Assembly: GCA_031276875.1 (NCBI GenBank) | Contig: JAISMG010000011.1 | Location: 1-49,342 of the forward strand | From: Candidatus Peribacteria bacterium | GTDB lineage: Bacteria > Patescibacteriota > Gracilibacteria > Absconditabacterales > Absconditicoccaceae | Length of the DNA: 49,342 nucleotides | Reading direction: 5' to 3' | Shown here: piece by piece, positions 8,639 to 19,440 of the stretch | Layout: every line of letters begins with the position of its first letter | Numbering within the stretch: position 1 is the stretch's first letter | Notes under the pieces: model-generated | What the model saw: only the letters and a program-made list of their open reading frames with translations | What the model was told of the DNA's origin: nothing | Databases searched by the model: none | Translations under genes and position numbers: made by a program

Positions 8639-10891
8639 TTAAAAATCCCGATTACCGATAAGTTCCTGACAAGCAAGCTTGATGACTTCTCTTTTATTCT
8701 TCACTGAGCAAGATGAAATAAGCTCGTGAACAAGCGTTTTCTGCTCTTGCATAGCCGTCAAGTAAATACGTACAATCAGCGGTCTCAAAAGGTTCACTTT
8801 TTTCGCTACTTCTGCTTTCAGGTCAGCAGTAGTTCAGCAGGTTTTGTCGTAGTAGGATGATGAGAAGTCGCCATTTGGGCAAGTGTCTTTGGAGAGAGAG
8901 CTTCATCCACCACCACCTCATCAGCTGGAAGAAGGAGAAGTTGGTGTGGGTGTAGGAATTGGAGAGTTGATAATTGCTCCAATAAAGGAACTATCTATAG
9001 TTGGTGCAAGATACTTTCCTGCGTCTGCTCCACTTATCGTATAAATGACAGTAATTTGTTTATTATTTCCTATATTGGGAGTATCATAATTTGCAGTTGC
9101 ATTTACATTAACACTATCACCAGCAATAATTCAACTTAACGTTCCTATGGAAATAATAGTTGCTGTAGTTGTTCCATCATAGATTTTTGAATCACTCACC
9201 ATTGTTCAAGTAATGGTGAGTTGAATTGGCATAGGTGGTGTTTCCATTGTTCTTATCGCTGAAGAAATCGCTTCTGCTCGAAATGCTCCTAATGATTGAT
9301 ACCCTGTTTGATTAGGGTGAACAAAATCATTACTTCCATTTCAGATTTCGCTCTGATGTCCTGAAAAATAATCAAAAGCCAGTGTATCTCCCAGATAAAC
9401 GGTAGTATTATCAATAAGTTCATCAATCACAGATTGATAAGCAATAAGTAAATCTAATGACTCTTGGTCGCGAATAGTATTATTAGTATGCAATATGACA
9501 TAAGTTGGATAACTGAGAATAACTTTTGGGATACCAGCTCCCGTTAAGGTTGCGATAATTGCTTCCAAATTTGCTTTATATGTTCACGTAGCATATTTAG
9601 CACCAATCTCGGCATCATTTGCTCCCAACATTATATGAACAATTTCTATTCCTGAACTATTAAAAACACTCAAAGCATCCGTCATAATAGGAGTAGTTCC
9701 TCAATGATTATGATTTTCTTTTCGGTCTTTTGTATCAGTATTTCCTACTCCTCTATTTACAACATTAGTTTTTAGTATATTTCCTGCCACTTTTACTGCA
9801 TTGATAGCATTACAATTTGTAGTACCACATACTCATTCTGTAATACTATCTCCAATGAACCCAATTGTGGTAGAATAAGAAGAGGCAAAAATTTGTCCAG
9901 TTAAGACTGTTCCATCTGAAAAGTTTGCGATAATAGTTCCTGTTCCTGCCTGAGTGGGAGTATAAGTAAACGTATCTGTTCGTCCATTTCAAGTATTCAA
10001 TATCACATTTGTTGTACTTAATATTCCTCCTGCATTACTAGAAAGACTAATAGTTTGATTGCCTGAAGAGGTAATATTAAACGTAATAGGAGTTCAGATT
10101 TTTATTAACGTTTTTTCAGGAATAAGAGAATTTGCCAATAGTATTGGTTCATCAGTAACCTCCCATAATGTAATACCATTGATTTGAGGTACTCAAAATC
10201 CCCAAGTTCCCCATTGTCCAGTAGTTTGTAATGATAGAGTAGTATCAGTTCCACTTACTACGGCAAAAGCAACATTACCACTATTATAAAGTGTCCACGT
10301 TAGCTGAGAAGTAGTAGAATTTAAAGATACAATCTCTAATTCAGCAGTAATACTTCCTGCAGGACAAGGTAGCGTATTTACAATAGATGTACCAATTTCT
10401 GTCCCACCTCCATTAGGAACAACACCATTAGATATTACCTTTAGTTTACTAGTCAGTAGATTATTTACACAGTAAAAATATCCTATGTAATATGCACTTC
10501 TATTAGGCTGTCGTCTTCCTACCGCACTATAAGCAATTTGTATAGATGATAATACCTTTATAGGATTATCCACTATTACACGAATTTTTCCATTTTCCAT
10601 ATTTTCTGAGGTTGGACGAAGAAGTTCATTATTCCATTGTCCACTTGTTCATCATGCAACGACAGCTGTAGTATTTTGAATTGTTCGGCTCGTTCCTTTT
10701 GGTTGAACTCGTCCACTTCCAAGGTCAGCATTAGTAGTATCAGCACGTTTAAAATCATCACTAAAGACTTCTGTAAACGTTGCATCCACTTTTCCTCCTC
10801 CGAAGAAAAATATTGCTAAAAGTCAGACTACCAAAATACCCATTTTCCATTGATTACGAAAGGGTAATCACCTTTGTGTAAGTTTTTTCAT
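8639..10891 (-). CDS. Secreted SGNH/GDSL-type hydrolase with YDG-like domain and Gly/Cys-motif tail
   Basis: 750 aa, read through many TGA-Gly codons; no TAA/TAG until 8639-8641. N-terminus MKKLTQRG then a hydrophobic segment (MGILVVGLLAIFFF) is a signal peptide or anchor. Residues ~40-270 form a beta-rich concanavalin-like region. The SGNH core follows: block I GDSITEG (Ser349), GAND (Asn425), and DFVHPNQ with Asp522 and His525, so all catalytic blocks are present. A repeat with SKIYDGTTTATI (YDG type) and a Pro/Thr/Ser linker lead to seven Gly (657-663) and the motif CPNGDFSSSYYDKTC, also found in the surface protein at the right end. It is probably an envelope or extracellular esterase or lipase; the substrate is unknown. 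Expression may be controlled by the structured leader at 10912-11038. Confidence 0.88.
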
Positions 10892-10911
10892 CATAAAGAA
10901 TTGTAAAATAT

Positions 10912-11038
10912 AAAAAGCACCCTAAACTTGCGGGGTGCACATATAGTCTATAGTATTCAAAAGATTGAATTCTGAACCTATCGAGAATAATCCGCAACCT
11001 AGGATGCTTCATTTCTCAATAATTCAGCAGAATTCAAT
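10912..11038 (-). ncRNA. Structured 5' leader with terminator hairpin upstream of the SGNH gene
   Basis: On the minus strand an 11-bp closing helix (ATTGAATTCTG 11038-11028 with CAGAATTCAAT 10974-10964) encloses an arm built from TGAGAA/TTCTCG and ATCC/GGAT. It is followed by a terminator-type hairpin GCACCC/GGGTGC (10938-10933 with 10922-10917) and a T5 run, ending 21 nt before the SGNH ATG. This is riboswitch- or attenuator-like, or a small RNA with its own terminator. I could not match it to a family. Confidence 0.5.
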
Positions 11039-11044
11039 AAAGTA

Positions 11045-11083
11045 CAAAAAAAGTGAATACGAAACTATATGTGCGTATTCACT
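11045..11083 (-). terminator. Terminator of gyrB
   Basis: AGTGAATACG (minus, 11083-11074) pairs with CGTATTCACT (11061-11052), 10 bp, followed on the minus strand by a T7 run, 60 nt after the gyrB stop. Confidence 0.85.
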
Positions 11084-11144
11084 ATAAGTATTTAGATGCT
11101 CATTGCAACACCAAATGAAGAAAATAGATTACTTACATCTTCCC

Positions 11145-13070
11145 CTAAATATCCAAATCCTTTACACTTTTTGCGTGAGCGAGAATGAAATGTTTTCTAC
11201 TCTGCACATCCTCTCCCATCAAAATTCTAAATAATCTATCCGCTTCTTCAGCATCTTCTACCGTAATTTTTTTCATAAATCTTTTTTCAGGGTTCATCGT
11301 CGTTTCTCGAAGCTGTTCCGCATTCATTTCTCCTAGTCCTTTATATCTCTGGATTTCAACGTGTTCATCAGCATTGAACCCGTACATCGTTGGAGTATGT
11401 TCTTCATCATACACATAGACTTCTTTGCTTCCTTTGCTAAATTTGTAAATCGGCGGACAAGCAGCAAATACGTGTCCTTCTTCTACCAATCCTCTCATAA
11501 ATCTGAAGAAAAACGTCAAAAGTAGCGTTCTAATATGAGCACCATCCACATCGGCATCGGTCATAATAATGATTTTCTCATATCTTAAGGTTTCCGAGTC
11601 ATAATTTTCTTTTATCCCTGTCCCAATAGCAGTAATCAGATTTTTTACCTCTTGATTTGCCATAATCTTTTGGATAGAAGCCTGTTCAGTATTCAAAATT
11701 TTTCCTCTCAATGGCAAAATCGCCTGAAATTTACTGTCTCTCCCCTGTTTGGCTGAACCGCCCGCTGAATCCCCTTCGACAATATAGAGTTCTGTCCCTT
11801 TATTTCCTCTTTTGCTACAGTCGGCAAGTTTTCACGGCAAGACTCCTCACGAAAGCACATTTTTTCTCAGCACGGTTTCTTTCGCAAATTTTGCTGCCAA
11901 TCTTGCTCTCGCCGCCAAATCAATTTTCTCAAAGATTTTATCAAATTCTTCTGGATTTTCCTCAAAGGTTTGCTTGAGATAGGCATAGGTAATTTTTTCT
12001 ACTTCTGTCCTCACGTACGCATTCCCCAGTCTTCCTTTGGTCTGTCCTTCAAATTGAGGTTCAGGAATTTTCACCGTGATAATCCCATAGAGTCCGTCGG
12101 TCACATCGCTATATTGGAATTCTCAGATTTTTTTGTCTATTTTTTCTTTCTCTTTTCCTATCTCATTGACAACCGTCAATAAAGCTGATTTGAACCCGAG
12201 AATGTGGCTTCCTCCATCACGAGTAGGAATATTATTCACGAACGAAAGCGTATGGTCATTACTAGTCGCTACAAATTGAAACGCAATTTCCGCAAGCGTA
12301 TCCTTCCCTTCCGCCTTGAAGTAGTGAGGAGAAGAAAGTTTTTGCTGTTCTCCTACAAGATTTTGGAGTCGCGTTTTGATACCTCCTTCATAATAAAACC
12401 TTTCTTTCAATCACGTTTTCCTATTTGCAATTGTAAAGGTCACTCCGGGCGTGAGATACGCAGCCTGTTTCATCCTCTGCACTTCGGTACTTTCCACAAA
12501 TTCCACCGTATCAAAAATGGTCGGGTCCGGCATAAATGTCACGCTCGTCCCGTTTTGTTCTGTTTCTCCGAGGATTTCAATTCATCCTTGCGGGATACCT
12601 CTTTCAAATCTCATTCTGTGGATTTTCCCGTCTTTGTAAACGACTACTTCCAGCCATGTAGAAAGAGCATTCACCACACTCGCTCCCACTCCGTGAAGTC
12701 CTCCAGACACTTTGTACACGGATTTATCAAATTTTCCTCCCGCGTGAAGCACAGTATATACCGTTTCTAAAGCTGATTTTCCAGTTTTGGAGTGAATATC
12801 TACAGGTATTCCCCTTCCATTATCGTGTACCGTCACACTGCCATCTTCATTCATAATGGTAGTAATATGCGTACAGTAGCCAGCCAATGCTTCATCTACT
12901 GAATTATCCACGATTTCTTGTATCATATGGTGAAGTCCTTTGATGTCGGTAGTTCCGATATACATTCACGGTCTCTGTCTTACAGGTTCTAGTCCTTCCA
13001 AGACTTTGATATGAGACGCGTCATACTCTTTATCATTAGTGATGGTTTCATTGATGTTTACCTCAGTCAT
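11145..13070 (-). CDS. gyrB: DNA gyrase subunit B
   Basis: 641 aa, the standard length of the ATPase/TOPRIM subunit of gyrase, which introduces negative supercoils with GyrA (not in this window). GHKL ATPase motifs: [29 protein letters not shown]. The TOPRIM domain has [15 protein letters not shown] and [12 protein letters not shown], and the C-terminus RYKGLGEMN. In-frame TGAs read as Gly at conserved sites: RP-G-MYIG near the N-terminus, and LP-G-KLADC. The start at 13070 gives [13 protein letters not shown] before the conserved [16 protein letters not shown]. ParE is the alternative; the length and the pattern fit GyrB. It diverges from uvrA across a 156-nt promoter region. Confidence 0.93.
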
Positions 13071-13164
13071 TCTGAAAATTGGGAAAGTAAAAAATACAAA
13101 TTTCTCTTTTAAGAGAGCATAGGAAAATGGAAGGAAAAAACAAGAGAAAAAAAACTATAAACTT

Positions 13165-13192
13165 TTGCAATCTCTCCAGAAATCCGTATACT
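13165..13192 (+). promoter_or_regulatory. Candidate uvrA promoter
   Basis: TTGCAA (13165-13170), 16-nt spacer, TATACT (13187-13192), 34 nt before the uvrA ATG in the gyrB-uvrA divergent region. Confidence 0.55.
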
Positions 13193-13226
13193 CACAGATT
13201 GATTTTTATTCAGCATTTTTTTGCTA

Positions 13227-16200
13227 ATGGCTACACCCAAAAAACCTAGAACAAAGCAACCTTTTCTCCCTTCTGAAGATGTCTCTTCTCTGTCTGAACA
13301 GATTGTTTTCCAAGGCGTGAAAACCAATAATCTCAAAAATATTGACCTCACCCTCCCAAAAAATGCTATCATCACCATTACCGGCGTGTCTGGAAGCGGA
13401 AAATCTTCTCTCGCATTTGATACCATCTACAAAGAAGGACAATTCCGCTATATTGAAAGTCTTTCCAGTTATTTGCGTCAGTTTTTTAATCTGTGAGAAA
13501 GACCTGATATCGAATATTGCTCAGGATTGTCGCCTGCCATCGCGATAGAACAAAACAAAAGAGGCGGAAATAGCAGAAGCACCGTGGGAACATTGACAGA
13601 ACTTGATGATTATATCAGGTTGCTTTTTGCGAAAGTCGGAGATTGTTATTGTTATAACTGCGGAAATCCCATCAAACCCCAAACCGTAGAACAGATTATC
13701 ACCCAATTACAAGACCAATTTCTCGGAAAAAAAATCTATTTGCTCAAAGAAAGCTGAATATTAAAAGACAAAGCAGATTTGCAAAAATTTGTGAAGCACA
13801 ACAAGACGAAAATAGAAAAAGGAACAGGATTTACAAGGTATTTATTGGTAAGTAATCAGAAGATTACGGGATTGTCTCCCATAGAATATTTTTATTTGGA
13901 AGAACCGAGTATTCCCGAAAAATATTTCCCTCTTAATGTATATGGCATTTACGACCGTATCACGATAGAAGAGGAAAAAATTCCGAGATTGAAAGAAGAT
14001 ATTATCAAAATTCTGGGAGAAAGTAAAAAGTTTGGAGTATGGGTAGCAGAAGAGAATGAAGATAATGGTAGGGATGCTGGTATGGATGCACCGTTAGTGC
14101 TTCCGAACGGCGAAGCCGTTAATCAATGAACAGATGTTGCATTAACAGGAACATCAAATATAGCATTTTCACAACAGAAAAAAAAGTCTGCCACCAAAAA
14201 ACCAGCAACCTCCACTCCCCTTTCTCAAACCGGAGAAATTCATTGGTTTACCGATAAAATGTTTTGTCCTAATTGTAATATCACCTATCCTGAATTTACC
14301 ACTCAGCATTTTTCCCCTAATAGACAAGAAGGTGCTTGTCCTCATTGCCACGGAATTGGAGAAGTCTTACAGGTGGATTTTGAGAAAATCATTGACCCTC
14401 ACAGCCCCCTCAAAGACGCCATACTTCCACGAAGAGACAGCAATTTGGGACAAGCAATTTTGAGAAAGCTGAGTGAAAAATATGCAATGAATTTCGAAAA
14501 ACCCCGAGCAGAACAGCCAGAACGATTTTTACAAATTATTCTCCACGGTGATAATGAATTGCTCCGCGTTCCTGCGGGAGGAAAACGAACGAGTATGTAT
14601 TATCAAGGAATGGAGGAAATCATCAAAGAACAGTATGCCAAAGGACTCTTGACGGTAGATTTTCAGGCGATGTTGGATATGAAACCCTGCCCAGAATGTT
14701 TCGGTTCTAAACTGAAAAAGGAGAGTTTGCACGTGTTTTTGACCTTTCCCAAAGAGGCGAAAAAGCAGATAGAAGCCCTGCCGAGTTTCAAAGATTTTTT
14801 CATTATGCAAGCAGACTTGCCCTTTGCTCGTCCCGTGAATGACGGGAAATTTAAGATTAATATTTGGGACTTGCAAAAAATTCAGCTTTCAGAGCTGTGA
14901 ACTTTGCTCAAACTTTACGTTCAATATACCGACCATCCCCGCTTATTGATTGAAAGGATTACGAAACCGCTTCTCGACAGGATTTCTACGATTGAAGAGC
15001 TGGGATTGGCGTATCTGATGACGATTAGACAAATTGATACGTTGTCGGGGGGAGAAATCCAGAGGTTGAGACTAGCCAAACAGCTAGGAAATAAGCTGAC
15101 TGGAATTGTGTATGTGCTAGATGAACCCACGATTGGACTCGATATTGGCGAAATTGAAAAAGCGATTGCTGCGATTAGAAAGCTGAAAGCGATGGGAAAT
15201 ACTATCGTTGTCGTGGAACATAACGAAGAATTTATTCAGGCTTCTGATTGGGTGGTAGAAATCTGACCCTGAGCAGGAGATTTTGGAGGACAACTAATAT
15301 TTAATGGCCCCTACTCAGAGTTTCTCAAATCTGACGCACTCACCGCGAAATACCTCCGTGGAGAAGAGAAAATCAAGGTAAATTTTGCCCACACTCCGAG
15401 CAAAAAACGAGTAAAAATTTTCAAAGCCTCCAAACACAATTTGCAAGGCATTGATGTTGCTCTGAATTTGGGAAGCTTTACGGTTATCACTGGTGGTTCG
15501 TGAGCAGGGAAAACGACCTTGATGTACACAACATTGTACCGTTTTTTGAATGATAAAGAAAAGTTTGTGCAGTCGTACATCAGACTTCAGCTTTTGAAAA
15601 AAGGATTATCACGAGAGGAAATTTTGGCTGCTCCGGTGATGAGAGCCGAAGAATATCGCCATTTTGAAAATCTCGCATTGCAGGAATTTTACAAAGATTT
15701 GGCAGTAGAAAACATTCAAGGTTATGAGGAAATTCACAATACGATTTACGTAGACCAGACTTCCATAGGAAAAACGCCACGTTCGTGTCCTGCAACCTTT
15801 GTCAGTGTATTTGACAAGATTAGAACGCTGTATGCAGGTACGACTGAGGCGAAATATTTGGGATTTAATGCAAGTTATTTCAGCTTTAATTCTGATAAAT
15901 GAGCTTGTCCTGCTTGTAATGGATACGGGTATAAAAAGATTGAATTGCAATTTTTGCCTGATACGTATGTTCCGTGTGAACTTTGCCACGGAAAAAGATA
16001 TAAACCGGAAATTCTCGCCATCAAGCGAAGAGGGAAAACGATTGCTGAAGTGTTGGATATGTATATTTCCGATGCGTTAGAGTTTTTTCACGAAATCGAC
16101 CATATCACGGAGGAATTACAATTGATGTGCGATATTGGACTGGGGTATTTGAAAATGGGACAATCCGCACATACGCTTTCTGGCGGGGAAAGTCAGCGTT

Positions 16201-16424
16201 TGAAGCTCGTGAAGCATTTATTGAAAGATTATCGTGGACATTCGGTATATTTTTTGGATGAGCCGACGGTAGGATTACATATGCAGGATATTGAAAAGTT
16301 ATTGCGTGTGTTGAAAGTGTTTTTGGAAAGGGGGGATACGATTTTGATGATTGAGCACGACCAGAGTATTTTGCAGTATGCGGACGAGATTATTAGGCTG
16401 GAGAATGGAAAGGTTGTAAGATAA
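13227..16424 (+). CDS. uvrA: Excinuclease ABC subunit A (UvrA)
   Basis: A 1065-aa damage-recognition ATPase of nucleotide excision repair, somewhat longer than the usual ~940 aa because of an insert around residues 250-350. Two ABC modules are visible: Walker A GVSGSGKS (53-60) and GGSGAGKT (756-763); signatures [16 protein letters not shown] and [16 protein letters not shown]; Walker [14 protein letters not shown] and [12 protein letters not shown]. Zinc-binding cysteines occur as CPNC...CPHC and CPAC...CELC. Eight in-frame TGAs read as Gly, including one inside the second Walker A (15501-15503) and two in EIGPGAGDFGG. The ATG at 13227 is preferred to the upstream TTG. The 3' end is duplicated twice downstream (17809 and 21741). 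Confidence 0.95.
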
Positions 16425-16440
16425 AATTCTTATTCTATTG
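16149..16440 (+). repeat. uvrA tail, copy 1 (in the intact gene)
   Basis: Direct-repeat unit starting at the TTGAA of codon 975 and running through the uvrA stop into the spacer GATAAAATTCTTATTCTAT. Copies at 17809-18090 and 21741-22027 share it. The post-stop stretch matches copy 3 but not copy 2. Confidence 0.9.
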
Positions 16441-16467
16441 GAAAAATTTTTAAGAAAAAATGACCTT

Positions 16468-16740
16468 TTAAATGTGAATAAAAAAACTTACATAAAAATT
16501 GTCTCAAATAATAAGACAATTTTTTAACTGTTCTTCTGCCTCCCTAATTCACGGCAAAATAGATGATAAATATCTTTCTTTTTCATGTTTTGCCTCTAAA
16601 ATAGGATTATCATGACCAAAAGTCTCGTCTCCTTGTTCATTAGCAGTTTTCCCTAATTCTTCAATTTCTTTTCTTAAATCGATAGCTTGATTTACTCTTT
16701 TTTTGAGCTCTTCTATCTCAAATGCTAAAACATTAACCAT
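16468..16740 (-). CDS. Small coiled-coil-like protein of unknown function
   Basis: 90 aa if the TGAs at 16549-16551 and near 16507 are Gly; stop TAA at 16468-16470. Charged heptad-like helices (IEELKKRVNQAIDLRKEIEEL; REAEEQLKN) suggest a helical oligomerising protein. No domain recognised. The last ~20 codons run through the terminator-type hairpin at 16494-16524, so the true end is doubtful: the ancestral stop may have been lost when this segment was joined to uvrA. It sits 15 nt after the Nudix gene, in what looks like an operon with it and the RNR fragment. Confidence 0.5.
16494..16524. terminator. Bidirectional terminator after uvrA
   Basis: AAAAATTGTC (16494-16503) pairs with GACAATTTTT (16515-16524), 11-nt loop, T-runs on both strands. 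It lies 70 nt after the uvrA stop. Confidence 0.75.
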
Positions 16741-16755
16741 TGTAATAATATATAC

Positions 16756-17223
16756 TTAAAGTAAAAAACTTTCAGAAATATTTAAAATATTTTCTTGAGT
16801 ATAAGATAATAATGAGTGGATAATAGTATCAACTGTTGAAATAATATTTAATCCACAAGTGGAAATTTTATCAATATCAATCCACTCATATCCAGAATAT
16901 TCTTCATTAATGTGAATTTCTCCTCATTCAAATATACAAATATGATGAGGTAAAATCATATGATTGCCATCTTTTTTAATATAATAAATAAATCTACAAA
17001 AATCTTTATATAATCTAATACGACATTTTTCTCAAAGTTCCTCTTTTTTTTCTCTTTGCATTCCCTTCCAAATATCGCCATCACTACGTTCAATTTTCCC
17101 ACCAGGGAAACTAAAGGTTTCGTTAAAATCAGCTTCTCCCACTCTTTTACATAAAAGCACTTTTGTAAATGTAGCATCAAATACTACCAATTTTGCACAA
17201 TACTGAAATAGATTTTGACTCAT
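16756..17223 (-). CDS. Nudix hydrolase
   Basis: 155 aa. The Nudix box is recognisable as PGGKIERSDGDIWKGMQ followed by REKKEELGEK; the REUxEExGU half is intact, with the last Gly encoded by TGA (17032-17034), while the acidic residue of the first half is Asp, not Glu. Nudix enzymes cleave nucleoside diphosphates linked to a second moiety, often damaged or non-canonical nucleotides; the substrate is unknown. Stop TAA at 16756-16758. It lies between the RNR fragment (24 nt upstream) and a small helical protein, all on the minus strand and AT-rich compared with uvrA, consistent with acquired DNA. Confidence 0.75.
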
Positions 17224-17247
17224 AACGATATATTGTAAAATATAAAA

Positions 17248-17832
17248 CTATTGTAATGATATTGGTTGTTTATTATAACTACCGTCTTTATAAATAGAAA
17301 TGCCTTTTAGATATTTATTATTTAATACATATAAAAATAAATTTTGTATTTCTTGTTTTGTTATATTTTTTGGTAAGTTTATTGTTTTAGATACTGCTTC
17401 ATCAGTAAATTTTTGGAAGGCTTCTAGCATTTTTATATGTGACATAGGAGAGATTTCAGTAGATAATTTATATATTTCTTTTTCAGGGAAAAAATCAAGT
17501 TGAATGCTACCATTATTTTGAACTTGTTTTAAGATTTCCTCTTTAAAAAGATTTTCATTTAAATGAGATGAAATATCTTTTCTAATATTTCCATCATAAT
17601 CTTTTAGATTAAACAACGGTTCTATTTGCGGAGAAACATCAAAAATAATACTACTCCTTCCAGTTGGAGGTAAAGATGTTGTACTAGCATTACGAATTCA
17701 ATAACAAGAAATTGTTTTATCTATCTCTTCCCATTGTTCTTTAGTAATTCTAGTATCTTTATCATAGTAATTATCTGCATATGAAAATCCATCTTTAAAA
17801 GCTGAAAGTTGAACATAGGACAATCCGCACAT
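17248..17832 (-). pseudogene. Class II (cobalamin-type) ribonucleotide reductase, C-terminal fragment
   Basis: About 190 residues of the C-terminal part of a class II RNR: YGIRNASTTSLPPTGRSS, SPQIEPLFN, FTDEAVSKTINLP and LKGISIYKDGS are hallmark segments. The catalytic barrel N-terminal part (normally 500 or more residues) is missing; homology stops where uvrA tail copy 2 begins (~17815). An ATG (17832) supplied by the antisense of the uvrA tail happens to be in frame, so a short hybrid starting MCGLSYVQ could be translated, but it would lack the active site. TGA in CY-G-IRN encodes the family Gly. It is best read as a gene truncated when the uvrA tail was inserted or recombined in. Confidence 0.8.
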
Positions 17833-18090
17833 ACGCTTTCTGGCGGGGAAAGTCAGCGTTTGAAGCTCGTGAAGCATTTACTGAAGGATTATCGCGGACA
17901 TTCGGTGTATTTTTTGGATGAGCCGACGGTAGGATTACATATGCAGGATATTGAGAAATTATTGCGTGTGTTGAAGGTATTTTTGGAGAGAGGAGATACA
18001 ATTTTGATGATTGAACACGACCAGAGTATTTTGCAGTATGCGGATGAGATTATTAGATTGGAAAATGGAAAGGTGGTGGGAGAGTAAGAT
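17809..18090 (+). pseudogene. uvrA tail, copy 2 (93 codons)
   Basis: An open frame identical in protein sequence to the UvrA C-terminus from [15 protein letters not shown] to ENGKVV, ending GE instead of R. Against copy 1 I count 19 synonymous differences and one amino-acid change (the last Arg to Gly) plus one added codon. It has no start of its own and cannot make a working UvrA. It marks the junction between the RNR fragment and the four-gene operon. Confidence 0.9.
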
Positions 18091-18290
18091 AATGATTTTA
18101 TTAAAGTAGTATTCGCAATTTTTTTTCCTTTATAATTTAGATGTATCTGCTCTGTTGTAGATAAAAACTGGTTAGTTTGAGTATAGAAGAAAAGTTTAAA
18201 TGGGATATTCGGTAATCAAAAGAAATTTAACTTCAGTTATCAGAAAAAATGTTTCAAGTTGTTCCTGTTCATAAAAAGGCAAGTGAGTAC

Positions 18291-19427
18291 TTATAAATAT
18301 GAAATAATAGTATTTGCTCATCACTCGGAATTATATTGTACTGCTTCATATCAATTAAGAATTTTTTGTAATTCATCTTTTGATATATTTAATATCTCTT
18401 GATTATATTTAATTCATGATAAATATTTTCTAAAAGCTCTTCATGGAGTATCATGTCTTTTTCAAGTTGGAATAATGCCTAATTTATACAGTAATACTGA
18501 AGAAATAATTGCATCTTGTAATTTTCTATGATACAGACTTTTCCCTTTTATAAAATTCGAAATAACAGAAGTATCTAAAACATGATCTAACGAATATAAA
18601 TGTTTCATAATATTTCCTGTTCCATATCAAGATTCAAATCAATATTTTTGCTCATTATCTTCTATAATAATATAATTCCCTATATCATTAAATACTCCCG
18701 TATTTTCATCTTTCAATATAAAGTTAAAATTTCTTCATACAATATTTCCTAATCAATATGTATGAATATAATATTTGGGGTCTTTTGTATCAAAATATAA
18801 GGGAATAGGATTTCAAACAGCTTTTAGTAACATTTGCATATCATAATCTTGTGAATTAATATTAATTGCTATATTGTCTAATGGAATTTCTAATTGTTCT
18901 ATAAAGAATTTTATAGTAGTTTCCAACATTTCTTTCCCATCTTTGTATTGGGACATACACGCAATTCATGTAAATATAGAACTTCGATTTATTAAGGACT
19001 CATCTTTCAAGTGTTTTGCATTATGAGTTCTGAAAGAAGGTTGTTGCATACAGATACCTTTATCTGGAATAGTTCACTTTAAAAGATATGGCTTTAATAC
19101 GCTTGTAGGTGCTCATATAAAGTATACACTATTATCTATTCCGGAATTTATTGATACAGGTTGTTCTTCTTTGTATCATTTAGAGACAAAAAATTCACAA
19201 AAAGAGTCTGCAATACTATCATGAATATCTTTCTTTTCTTTGGAAGTGATATTTGCAGGATCCATTTTATATCTTCCATATGAATTGGAAGTAAAGCTTT
19301 CTACTATATCATCAGTTTTTCTATATCCAGTATAAATTTTTGATCAAGTAAAATTATTCGCCAACAAATCTTGGGTTTCTGTTCATCAAATATTATTATA
19401 TTTTTTTATCTCCTCTATATCTGACAT
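18291..19427 (-). CDS. Class II aminoacyl-tRNA-synthetase-like protein related to the AlaRS catalytic domain
   Basis: 378 aa, many TGA-Gly codons. The layout follows the AlaRS aminoacylation core: a first helix-strand like IRQLFLDFFxxxGH (here IADSFCEFFVSKGYKEEQPV), a motif-2-like segment (MQQPSFRTHNAKHLKD then SSIFTGIACMSQY), a region like AIxYAWELLT (MLETTIKFFIEQLEIP), a motif-3-like GFESGYGTGNIMKHL, and a late PTGKRHDTPGRAFRKYL resembling PSNEGRGYVLRRI. The tRNA-recognition, editing and C-Ala domains are absent, so it is not a housekeeping AlaRS. Such stand-alone paralogues activate amino acids for other uses or act in tRNA or peptide chemistry. Last gene of the dcd-dcd-S66 operon (13-nt gap). 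Family assignment rests on remote similarity only. Confidence 0.55.
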
Positions 19428-19440
19428 CTTATTTCCATAT

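Noticed and set aside
10917-11038. tRNA or SRP RNA gene in the gyrB-SGNH spacer
   Set aside because: The GGTTCAGAATTC stretch recalls a T-arm, but no cloverleaf can be drawn, and the SRP GGAA/GNRA apical motif is absent.
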